A stretch of 19,064 bases of DNA from Clostridia bacterium. Lineage in GTDB: Bacteria > Bacillota > Clostridia > Christensenellales > Pumilibacteraceae. Under the pieces are notes generated by a model. That model saw nothing but the letters and a program-made list of their open reading frames with translations. It did no database searches and had not been told where the DNA came from. How positions within the stretch are numbered: the first letter of the stretch is position 1; each line of letters begins with the position of its first letter. The stretch lies in contig JAFTMM010000064.1 of NCBI GenBank assembly GCA_017452405.1, positions 1-19,064 of the forward strand. The letters are read 5' to 3'. Shown piece after piece: positions 1 through 6,563 of the stretch. The position numbers were made by a program, and so were the translations under genes.

Positions 1-1
1 G

Positions 2-574
2 GGAACGATTACCGGTTGCGCTACCAGAGCAGGACTCGTAGACAAGGACGGCGTTCCTCTTAACCTCGGCAAGTGCATGTACGCTGACTCGATCGCTACC
101 GTAGCAGGCGCGGCTCTTGGTACTTCTACCGTAACCACGTTCGTTGAATCGGGTGCAGGTGTTGCTGCCGGCGGAAAGACTGGTCTTACCTCTCTTACCG
201 TTGCGATTCTGTTCTTCCTCTCGATATTCCTTCTTCCGTTGTTTGCGTTCATTCCTTCGGCGGCGGCGGCTTCCGCGCTTATCTACGTAGGCGTAATTAT
301 GATGAGCAACGTTAAGAATATCGACTTTACCGACGTAAAGAATGCAGTATCCGCATTCCTTACCATTGTAATTATGCCTCTCGGTTATTCGATTACCGAC
401 GGTATCGGTATGGGCTTGCTCGTATACGTAATTATCGGACTTATCGAATACGTAATTGCACTTATTGTATCGGCAGTTAAGAAGACTGAAAAACCTGTAT
501 TCGAGCTTAAACCCGTAACACTTATCGTTGCTGCGCTCTTTGCTGTATACTTCTTCGTACCTACGTCGATTTAA
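2..574 (+). CDS. NCS2-family purine permease, C-terminal part (5' end outside window)
   Basis: The reading frame is open from the window edge (base 2) to a TAA at 572-574, so only the last 190 residues are present. They include the stretch ATRAGLVD, then GTSTVTTFVES and AGGKTGLTSL, which are typical of AzgA-like members of the NCS2 nucleobase:cation symporter family (guanine/hypoxanthine/adenine permeases). Several strongly hydrophobic segments follow, consistent with the last membrane helices. The family imports purine bases with protons across the cytoplasmic membrane. An internal ATG at 77 lies in the middle of the conserved region and is not the start. The gene is followed 20 bases later by an intrinsic terminator. 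The family assignment is firm; the exact base transported cannot be read from this fragment. Confidence 0.9.
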   Translation, partial: GTITGCATRAGLVDKDGVPLNLGKCMYADSIATVAGAALGTSTVTTFVESGAGVAAGGKTGLTSLTVAILFFLSIFLLPLFAFIPSAAAASALIYVGVIMMSNVKNIDFTDVKNAVSAFLTIVIMPLGYSITDGIGMGLLVYVIIGLIEYVIALIVSAVKKTEKPVFELKPVTLIVAALFAVYFFVPTSI

Positions 575-594
575 GCATTTTAAAACTACAATTT

Positions 595-637
595 AAGAAG
601 AGTAGCTTTCGTTTGGAAGTTACTCTTCTTTGTTTTA
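595..637 (+). terminator. Intrinsic terminator of the permease gene
   Basis: The arm AAGAAGAGTA (595-604) pairs with TACTCTTCTT (621-630). An inner CTTTC/GGAAG pairing (606-610 with 615-619) extends it, and a T-rich tail TTTGTTTT follows. Confidence 0.85.
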
Positions 638-646
638 TTCGAAACC

Positions 647-675
647 TTGACAAAATTAACGCAATTTGCTATCAT
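647..675 (+). promoter_or_regulatory. Sigma-A promoter for the RHH-DUF815 gene
   Basis: A perfect -35 TTGACA (647-652) is followed by a 17-bp spacer and the -10 hexamer TATCAT (670-675), five of six to consensus. The expected transcription start is at about 682, and the best start codon is the ATG at 683. No Shine-Dalgarno sequence lies between. The transcript may therefore be leaderless or nearly so. The TTG at 647 could be mistaken for a start codon but is the -35 element itself. Confidence 0.75.
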
Positions 676-682
676 ATTGAAT

Positions 683-1609
683 ATGAAAGACGACAGAAAA
701 CAAATAATAGTGAGAATGAGCCCGACTTTGCTGGAAAAGCTGGGCAAACTTGCCGAGAGAGAATATCGCTCCATTAACGGCGAGATAGAATACCTCGTGG
801 CGCGCGCCGTAAGCGGAGAAAAGGGCGGTTCATACGACGAGGCGTTTTTCGAGAGCGTCCACGCCTTTATTTGGGACGGAGAGGAAAGGGAGCTGCTTCC
901 CATGCTTTCCACCGATCAAGTGCGCCTTTGCGACTTAAAGAAATACGAAGCGGAGAAGAAACCTGTTATAGAAAACACCAAGTCGTTCTTGCTCGGACTT
1001 CCCGCGCAGAACGTACTTCTTTACGGCGATAGGGGAACGGGCAAGTCCTCTACTATTCACGCGCTTATAAACGAATATAAGAGCGAAGGACTGCGCCTTA
1101 TAGAGGTTAAGAAAAGGGATATTATGACCTTGCCTCGGCTTATGAACGCCATAGCTTACGCAGGCAAGGCGTATAAGTTCATAATCTTTATCGACGACCT
1201 TACCTTTGTCGAGGGGCAGGATAATTACGGCGAACTAAAAGCCGTGCTTGAGGGTAGCGCGCTTCATCTCGGCAACGTACTTATTTACGCTACTACCAAC
1301 CGCCGTCATCTTATTAAGGAAAGCGCGCGCGATAGGGCAAACGATATGCACGAGTCCGATTTAAGAGAGGAACAGATGAGTCTTTCCGACCGCTTCGGCA
1401 TAGTCGTTACGTTCATTAATCCCGATAAAAAAGAGTTCTTTGAGATACTTAAAGCGCTACTTTCCGATCGTGGAGTATATCTTCCCGACGACGTACTTTC
1501 GCTTGAGGCAGAACGCTTCTGTCTGGAAAAGGGCGGTCGCAGTCCGCGCGGAGCAAAACAGCTTGCCGGCATATTGGAGTCCAAAATACGTTTGGGCGGT
1601 AAAATCTGA
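683..1609 (+). CDS. Ribbon-helix-helix (Arc-like) domain fused to a DUF815 AAA+ ATPase
   Basis: The 308-residue protein has two parts. Residues 6-45 look like an Arc/MetJ ribbon-helix-helix domain: a beta strand KQIIVRMS, then LLEKLGKLAERE and a second helix beginning SINGEIEYLV. Residues 98-308 match the DUF815 family of AAA+ ATPases, with Walker A GDRGTGKSS (115-123), Walker B FIIFIDD (166-172), sensor-like ATTNRR (203-208), a likely arginine finger SLSDRFG (233-239) and RSPRGAKQ (286-293). DUF815 proteins are widespread in Firmicutes but have no well-established role. The RHH part suggests DNA binding, which is inference. I chose ATG 683 because it begins just before the RHH strand and lies downstream of the promoter. 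The GH3 gene starts 26 bases after the stop and is probably co-transcribed. Confidence 0.85.
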   Translation: MKDDRKQIIVRMSPTLLEKLGKLAEREYRSINGEIEYLVARAVSGEKGGSYDEAFFESVHAFIWDGEERELLPMLSTDQVRLCDLKKYEAEKKPVIENTKSFLLGLPAQNVLLYGDRGTGKSSTIHALINEYKSEGLRLIEVKKRDIMTLPRLMNAIAYAGKAYKFIIFIDDLTFVEGQDNYGELKAVLEGSALHLGNVLIYATTNRRHLIKESARDRANDMHESDLREEQMSLSDRFGIVVTFINPDKKEFFEILKALLSDRGVYLPDDVLSLEAERFCLEKGGRSPRGAKQLAGILESKIRLGGKI

Positions 1610-1635
1610 AAACCAAAATATTTAATTAGCAAACA

Positions 1636-4542
1636 TTGAGAAAATCACGCTTTAAAACTTTGAATAGACGGTTTATTATTTCAACCGCAATCCTCACCGC
1701 ATTACTTATTATATTTGCGGTGGTGTTAAACGTGCTTGCTTTCGGGGTATACGATACCTATCTTACTCACGTTTTCGGAAGTACGGAGTCGGGAAAGACG
1801 GAGATTATCACCGCCCACGACCTTGAATACCACAAGTCGGGCTATGCTACCGAGCAAGTGATGCAACGCAAGCTCGGTGAGCTTCAGCGCGAAATTTCGG
1901 ACGAAAGCATAGTACTGCTTGAAAATAATAACTGTCTGCCTCTCCCCGTAGGAACGAAAATAGACGTATACGGAGCCGGCGCGATATACTTTGATTACGG
2001 CGAAACTTCGGGCGAGCCTACTACGCTTATACAGGCGCTTACGTCGGAGGGTTATACCGTTAACGCCGAGCTTTGGGATTATTACTTGGATAACGCGCGC
2101 GAGTATACGGGTGCATTTGACGAGCTTCCCATCGATTTGTTAAGACGTGAAGTGGGTGAAGAAGGAAAAAGCGGAGTGGCGATTTACGCTCTTACCCGTC
2201 CGCCCATAGACGGCGAGGACGCCCCTCGTGGAATGTACGACCTTGCCTCGCGTGAGGAGGATAAGCCTAAGCATTATTTACAGCCGTCGGTCACCGAACT
2301 CGAAACTCTTGAGCTTTTAAGCGAAATATACGATAAAATAATAGTTATTATCAATTCGTCCAATCCGTTTGAAACGAGCGAGATAAAAGCCTTTTCTGCC
2401 GTAAAAGCTATGCTGGTGGTATCCCAGCCGGGGGAGGACGGACTTTCCTCTCTTTCAAGCGTGCTCAGCGGTGAAGTTTCTCCGTCGGGCAAGCTGACGG
2501 ACACCTGGGCGCGAGACAACCTTTCCGCGCCGAGCGCCGAGAACTTCGGTGACTTCGTGTTTACCAAGGACGGAACCCGCACCTCTTACGGTTACGTTAC
2601 TCACGCAGAGGGCGTATACGTCGGGTACAGGTATTACGAAACGCGCTATGAGGATTACGTTACGGAGAGAGCAGGAGTAGGCGAGTTTGACTACGGCAAC
2701 GTGGTGTGTTATCCGTTTGGTTACGGCAAGAGCTACGCCACGTTCGAGCGCTACGGCATGAGTTTATCCCACGGCGAGGAGATTACGGTCAGCGTAAGAG
2801 TGCGTAATACGTCCGAATACTTTTCGGGTAAAGAAGCAGTCGGGCTGTACCTTTCCGCGCCATATAACGAGTATAACGCCGAAAAGGGACTTGAACGCCC
2901 GTCCGTAACGCTGGTGGGCTATGAAAAGACGGCGGAACTTCAGCCAAATGAGGAGGAAAATCTTACGTTCACTCTGAGTTTGAGCGATCTTGCGGTATAC
3001 TCCGGCGCAGAAAGCGGTTACGTTACGCAGGCAGGTAGATATTATTTCACGGTTGCAAGCAACGCTCACGAGGCGGTAAATAACGTACTTGCCGTTAAGT
3101 ATAACGAAAAACCTTTCGACCTTTCGAGAATGTACGGCGCGGGAGAAGCCGATAGCGTGAGATACGTGGACGTTGCAACTACGTCGGTAAGCCGTCGTGA
3201 CGCTTATTCGGAAAGAGACGTAAACAACCGTTTTGACGGGATAGCTCCCGAAAAAAAGTTGTCGAGAGCGGATTGGGCAGGAACGTATCCCACTGCGGAC
3301 GGCACGCAGTCTACCACGCCGAGTGCCTATAATGAAAGAACGCGCGAGGACGGCAGAGGGTACGGCTACGAAAAGGTTTTGTCGCAGGAAGCGTATAACG
3401 CGCTTAGTAGCGCTAATTCCGGTGCGCCCGACTCCGTAATGACCGTACCCAAAATCGGGTTAGATACGGGTATTGAAACGGTGGACGTGCGCGGTCTGCC
3501 ACTCCTCGACCAAAAATGGGCGGAACTGCTGTCAAACTTAAGCGCGTCAAGCATTAATTCGGTCGTTACTCGTTCGGCTTACGGTTTTCCCTATACTTCG
3601 GAGATTAACGCTCCGCGCGCAACTTACGGCGGTAACGCATACGGCGTAACGGAGGACGATCTAATTTGCGCGCCACTCGCTCTTGCGCAGACGTTTAATA
3701 AAAATTTAGCGGATCGGGTAGGCGCTATGGCAGGAGAATTATGCATGCGCCGTGGCGTAAACGGTTGGTATGCGCCTTCCCCCGACGTGCATCGCTCGCC
3801 TTTTGGGGGCAAGAATGCCGAAAGCTATTCCGAAGATCCCTATTTTTCGGGCGAAGTTGCTTTGCGTTTAACCGTCGGTTCGGCGCAAAAAGGTGTATTT
3901 GCGTTTATAGGTTCACTCGGAGTCAACGCGCAAATCACTCGACTTTACGACGGCTTGAGCGTATACGTCGATGAAAGCACGCTCCGAGAAATCTATCTCA
4001 AGCCTTTCGAGCGCGCCGTCAAGAGCGGAAAGACGACGATAATTTATTACGATATATCCGACGAAGATTATATACAGCGTCAGGCGGAAGTTCCCGTGGC
4101 GACGGCTATCCGTTCTTCGCCCTGCCGTATAGGCGAAACTTGGGCAGGGGGCAGTTACGCACTCCTTTCCAATCTTCTTCGCGGTGAGTGGGGGTACGAA
4201 GGCTTCGTGCTCTCGGACGGCAACGAAAGTTATATGAACGTGGCGCAAATGCTTAAAGCAGGCGGTGACTGTTTGTCGGGTTTCGTTACTTCTACCATTG
4301 ACGTAACGCGCTCCGATCTGCTTCCGCTATCCATCTCTGCCGTAAAGAACGTCTTATACGCTTCGGTAAATTCCTCGCTTATGAACGGCTATATTCACGG
4401 CGTTGAGTACGTTCCCGGAATTCCGTATTACGTATTCGGAGTAATAGCAATAGACCTGCTTTTCCTCGTCGCTTTAATAACGTTAACGGTCAGGGCTATT
4501 CGCAGAATAAAAAACAGACATAAAGGGTTTATAATAGAATAA
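1636..4542 (+). CDS. Membrane-anchored, circularly permuted GH3-family protein with altered active site
   Basis: The 968-residue protein has a hydrophobic helix near each end (about 13-37 and 929-953). Between them GH3 domains run in reversed order: the alpha/beta sandwich normally C-terminal (about 80-300), a fibronectin-III-like domain (about 370-490), then the TIM barrel (about 610-900). This order is known in some GH3 beta-glucosidases of ruminal Clostridia. The presumed nucleophile Asp861 (LSDG) and a candidate acid/base Glu193 (DGED) remain, and HRSPFGGKNAESYSEDP (719-735) is recognisable. The usual Lys-His-Phe motif reads Gly-Ser-Leu (759-761), the Asp of the DGP-type motif is absent (YGGNAYG, 664-670), and the usual GRN reads GKN. 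It may be an enzyme of altered specificity or a non-catalytic glycan binder. A stop at 1627 bounds the frame. The start is TTG 1636 or TTG 1660, neither with a clear ribosome-binding site. Confidence 0.8.
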   Translation: MRKSRFKTLNRRFIISTAILTALLIIFAVVLNVLAFGVYDTYLTHVFGSTESGKTEIITAHDLEYHKSGYATEQVMQRKLGELQREISDESIVLLENNNCLPLPVGTKIDVYGAGAIYFDYGETSGEPTTLIQALTSEGYTVNAELWDYYLDNAREYTGAFDELPIDLLRREVGEEGKSGVAIYALTRPPIDGEDAPRGMYDLASREEDKPKHYLQPSVTELETLELLSEIYDKIIVIINSSNPFETSEIKAFSAVKAMLVVSQPGEDGLSSLSSVLSGEVSPSGKLTDTWARDNLSAPSAENFGDFVFTKDGTRTSYGYVTHAEGVYVGYRYYETRYEDYVTERAGVGEFDYGNVVCYPFGYGKSYATFERYGMSLSHGEEITVSVRVRNTSEYFSGKEAVGLYLSAPYNEYNAEKGLERPSVTLVGYEKTAELQPNEEENLTFTLSLSDLAVYSGAESGYVTQAGRYYFTVASNAHEAVNNVLAVKYNEKPFDLSRMYGAGEADSVRYVDVATTSVSRRDAYSERDVNNRFDGIAPEKKLSRADWAGTYPTADGTQSTTPSAYNERTREDGRGYGYEKVLSQEAYNALSSANSGAPDSVMTVPKIGLDTGIETVDVRGLPLLDQKWAELLSNLSASSINSVVTRSAYGFPYTSEINAPRATYGGNAYGVTEDDLICAPLALAQTFNKNLADRVGAMAGELCMRRGVNGWYAPSPDVHRSPFGGKNAESYSEDPYFSGEVALRLTVGSAQKGVFAFIGSLGVNAQITRLYDGLSVYVDESTLREIYLKPFERAVKSGKTTIIYYDISDEDYIQRQAEVPVATAIRSSPCRIGETWAGGSYALLSNLLRGEWGYEGFVLSDGNESYMNVAQMLKAGGDCLSGFVTSTIDVTRSDLLPLSISAVKNVLYASVNSSLMNGYIHGVEYVPGIPYYVFGVIAIDLLFLVALITLTVRAIRRIKNRHKGFIIE

Positions 4543-4571
4543 AACGCTTGCTTTGGGCAAGCGTTTTGTCG
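4541..4571. terminator. Intrinsic terminator after the GH3 gene, potentially bidirectional
   Basis: AAAACGCTTGC (4541-4551) pairs perfectly with GCAAGCGTTTT (4557-4567) across a 5-nt loop. The T-run serves the + strand and the A-run at 4541-4544 gives T's on the - strand. It can therefore also stop the convergent DJ-1-like gene. Confidence 0.85.
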
Positions 4572-4573
4572 TT

Positions 4574-4615
4574 TACGAGGTTTTGCGTTATTTATACGAG
4601 GTTTTGCGTTATTTA
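4574..4615. repeat. Perfect 21-bp tandem duplication
   Basis: Two identical 21-bp units abut: 4574-4594 and 4595-4615. Each starts TACGAGG and ends GTTATTTA. The last three bases of the second unit (4613-4615) are the stop codon of the convergent DJ-1-like gene. Confidence 0.95.
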
Positions 4616-5158
4616 ATTATACTGAATAGCGCTTTTTACTTTTTGGGCAACGTCTGCGCCCACGAGCAGGGTGAGAAGTTCTAAACCGAGGTCGATAGCG
4701 AAGCCGAGTCCGCGCGCCGTGGTGATTAGCCCGTCCGTTACCACGCCTTGTTTCGTGACGTTCGCGCCGACGAGTTCGCTCTCGAAGCCGGGATAACAAG
4801 TGGCGGTCTTGCCGTTAAGCAGTCCGAGTTTGCCGAGAAGGTAGGGCGCTGCGCAAATTGCGCCTACGCGCCGTCCTTCCTTAACCGCAAGGCAGACGCC
4901 GTCCATGAGTTTTTTGCAATAACCGAGGTTATTCGTGCCGGGCATACCTCCGGGGAGGAACAGCAGATCCGCATCTCTAAGATTTACGTCTTCAATAACG
5001 CAGTCGGCTACTATGCGCGCGCCGTGGGAGGTGATTACGCCTTTGCCCTCCACGGAAACGAGCGTTACGTCCACGCCTCCGCGCTTGAGAATATCCACTA
5101 CGGCAAGGCACTCTACTTCCTCCGAGCCGTTTGCAATAAATGCGTATACTTTTTTCAT
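4613..5158 (-). CDS. DJ-1/PfpI family protein (YajL/ThiJ-like)
   Basis: At 181 residues this is the usual length for a single-domain DJ-1/PfpI protein. Visible hallmarks are the N-terminal strand KKVYAFIANGSEEVE with the conserved Glu15, the LPGGMPG turn (68-74), the nucleophile elbow GAICAAP with Cys102, and the late TARGLGFAID motif (148-156). Members act as deglycase- or chaperone-like proteins or oxidative-stress factors; the precise role here cannot be told from sequence. The start ATG (5156-5158) is preceded by a good GAAGGAG ribosome-binding site and a promoter on the same strand. It is divergent from the alpha/beta hydrolase gene and convergent with the GH3 gene. Confidence 0.92.
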   Translation of the reverse strand: MKKVYAFIANGSEEVECLAVVDILKRGGVDVTLVSVEGKGVITSHGARIVADCVIEDVNLRDADLLFLPGGMPGTNNLGYCKKLMDGVCLAVKEGRRVGAICAAPYLLGKLGLLNGKTATCYPGFESELVGANVTKQGVVTDGLITTARGLGFAIDLGLELLTLLVGADVAQKVKSAIQYN

Positions 5159-5178
5159 AAGAGCTCCTTCTTTATGTT

Positions 5179-5207
5179 ATTATACCACGCGCGCCATTAA
5201 ATTGCAA
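5179..5207 (-). promoter_or_regulatory. Promoter of the DJ-1-like gene
   Basis: On the - strand, TTGCAA (5202-5207, four of six to the -35 consensus) is followed by a 17-bp spacer and a perfect TATAAT (5179-5184). It lies about 20 bases upstream of the start codon. Confidence 0.65.
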
Positions 5208-5225
5208 GATAAAATATTAAATTGC

Positions 5226-5254
5226 TCGACAAGCAGTTTAAATAATTATATAAT
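5226..5254 (+). promoter_or_regulatory. Promoter of the alpha/beta hydrolase gene
   Basis: TCGACA (5226-5231, five of six to the -35 consensus), a 17-bp spacer and a perfect TATAAT (5249-5254). The ribosome-binding site AAGGAGGG (5261-5268) would lie at the very 5' end of the message, giving a leader of about 11 bases. Confidence 0.7.
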
Positions 5255-5271
5255 ATAAAAAAGGAGGGCGT

Positions 5272-6180
5272 ATGCTGAGAGCTATAATGCACGTCGGAGT
5301 AGGCGTATTAAACCGAATGATGGCGAGAAACGACGCAAAGATCGAGAAGCAAAAGACGTTGCCTCGCGGTGTAGTAGAATTTGCGAATATTCCGTACGAC
5401 GAAACAAGCGGTAAATTCGGTCTGCTCGACGTATACGCGCCGAGTAGCGGAAGGACGGATTTGCCCGTGATTATAGACGTACACGGAGGCGGATTTTTCT
5501 ATGGCAATAAAGAGCTTAACAAGCGGTTTTGCTACGCGCTCGTTCTTCGTGGGTTTGTAGTCGTATCCGTTAACTACCGCCTCGTTCCCAAAGTTACGTT
5601 CGACAAACAGGTTTGCGACGTTGTGAAGGCTATGCAGTGGGTAGAGCGTAACGCGCGCAAGTACGGCGGAGATCCCAATCGCCTCAGCCTTAGCGGTGAC
5701 AGCGCAGGAGCGTGCCTCGCGCTTATGGCGTGCGCCGTTACTTATTCGGAAAAAGTCCGCGCCTCGTTCGGAGCGGAAAAAGTTTTGACTCGTCCGCGTT
5801 CGCTGTTCTTTCAGAGCGGAATGTTCGACCTCAGAAAAAAGGGAACGGGACTTCGCCTTGCAAAGTATGCTTACGGCAGAGGGTTTATGTATAAAAAGGC
5901 GGAGTGGTATAAGTATACTGACCTCGGCGCGCTTCTTGTGGGGTGTAAGCTTCCACCCGTGTTTTTAAGTTCGTCCGAGGGCGATTTTATAGGGGCGCAT
6001 ACGTTAGAGTTTGCCGAGCGTCTTGAAAAAGCGGGAGCGCGTTATCAGCTGGACTACCGCAAAAAGGAAAAGAGAGAGGACGGGCACGAGTATTTCCACG
6101 TATACCTCGTTAAACACCCCGAATGGCGGGAATGCGCGGTAATGCTTAACGACGTTGCTAAGTTTCTCACGACGGTGTAA
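5272..6180 (+). CDS. Alpha/beta hydrolase of the HSL (hormone-sensitive lipase-like) esterase type
   Basis: The 302-residue protein carries the HSL/family IV signature: oxyanion-hole motif HGGG (71-74), a conserved NYRLVP segment (101-106), and the nucleophile elbow GDSAG with Ser144. Asp238 in SEGDFIG is a plausible acid and His272 or His276 in GHEYFHVY the base. Such enzymes hydrolyse carboxyl esters of short acyl or acetyl groups; the substrate is not readable. No signal peptide is evident, so it is probably cytoplasmic. The ATG start at 5272 has a strong ribosome-binding site AAGGAGGG. No clear terminator follows, and the trp T-box promoter begins 35 bases downstream. Confidence 0.9.
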   Translation: MLRAIMHVGVGVLNRMMARNDAKIEKQKTLPRGVVEFANIPYDETSGKFGLLDVYAPSSGRTDLPVIIDVHGGGFFYGNKELNKRFCYALVLRGFVVVSVNYRLVPKVTFDKQVCDVVKAMQWVERNARKYGGDPNRLSLSGDSAGACLALMACAVTYSEKVRASFGAEKVLTRPRSLFFQSGMFDLRKKGTGLRLAKYAYGRGFMYKKAEWYKYTDLGALLVGCKLPPVFLSSSEGDFIGAHTLEFAERLEKAGARYQLDYRKKEKREDGHEYFHVYLVKHPEWRECAVMLNDVAKFLTTV

Positions 6181-6215
6181 AAAAATGAAAATTCCAATTT
6201 AAACCCCTTAAACGA

Positions 6216-6245
6216 TTGACAATTTTCGCTAAGTTGTGATATTTT
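6216..6245 (+). promoter_or_regulatory. Promoter of the trpBA operon
   Basis: A perfect -35 TTGACA (6216-6221) lies 18 bp upstream of TATTTT (6240-6245). A TG at 6237-6238 makes it an extended -10. The expected start at about 6252 is just upstream of the T-box Stem I. Confidence 0.6.
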
Positions 6246-6251
6246 ATTGAT

Positions 6252-6518
6252 AAGTTAATACAAACCGTTGATGCGGAGATAAAAATAGGTATGGAACGCA
6301 CAGAGAATTCGGGCAGGTGAGAGCCGAATCGTGACCGCTTATATAAATGGACCGCGGAGGGCGCAGTCAAAGGGTAACCGAGTATTCTGCGACGTCAAGA
6401 CTTACGTAAGTAGTCGGGAATATGATTGTATTCCGCTAAGCGTGCGATTTTCGCAAAACAAGGTGGCACCACGGGCAAGACTCGTCCTTGACTATTTTAG
6501 TCAAGGCTTTTTTATTTT
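6252..6518 (+). ncRNA. T-box riboswitch, tryptophan specifier
   Basis: The canonical T-box core AAGGTGGCACCACGG lies at 6460-6474. The base of the specifier loop is closed by GCGG (6273-6276) pairing with CCGC (6352-6355). The loop presents TGG (6348-6350, Trp codon) followed by a purine, matching the downstream trpBA. The acceptor-binding bulge reads TGGC and would pair with a GCCA end, consistent with the G73 discriminator of bacterial tRNA-Trp. CAAGG (6459-6463) can pair with CCTTG (6486-6490) as antiterminator. The same CCTTG begins the competing terminator, whose arms 6486-6494 and 6498-6506 are followed by a T-rich run. Uncharged tRNA-Trp should therefore switch on trpBA. The 5' boundary is inferred from the promoter. 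Confidence 0.9.
6486..6518 (+). terminator. T-box regulated terminator
   Basis: CCTTGACTA (6486-6494) pairs with TAGTCAAGG (6498-6506) over a 3-nt loop and is followed by CTTTTTTATTTT. It is mutually exclusive with the antiterminator because both use CCTTG at 6486-6490. Confidence 0.88.
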
Positions 6519-6563
6519 AAGAATGAATCGCAAATCGCAATTCGTTTTGTAAAAGGAGTAATT

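Noticed and set aside
647..682. N-terminal extension of the RHH-DUF815 protein from TTG 647
   Set aside because: The TTG is the -35 hexamer of a good promoter whose start site lies downstream. The extension has no ribosome-binding site and precedes the RHH strand.
1636..4542. GH3 gene as a pseudogene
   Set aside because: The frame is intact over 968 codons with both terminal membrane helices and normal codon use. Loss of pocket residues looks like functional divergence rather than decay.
6331..6552. 73-codon frame across the trp leader
   Set aside because: It runs through the specifier loop, T-box core and terminator, whose RNA structure explains the sequence.
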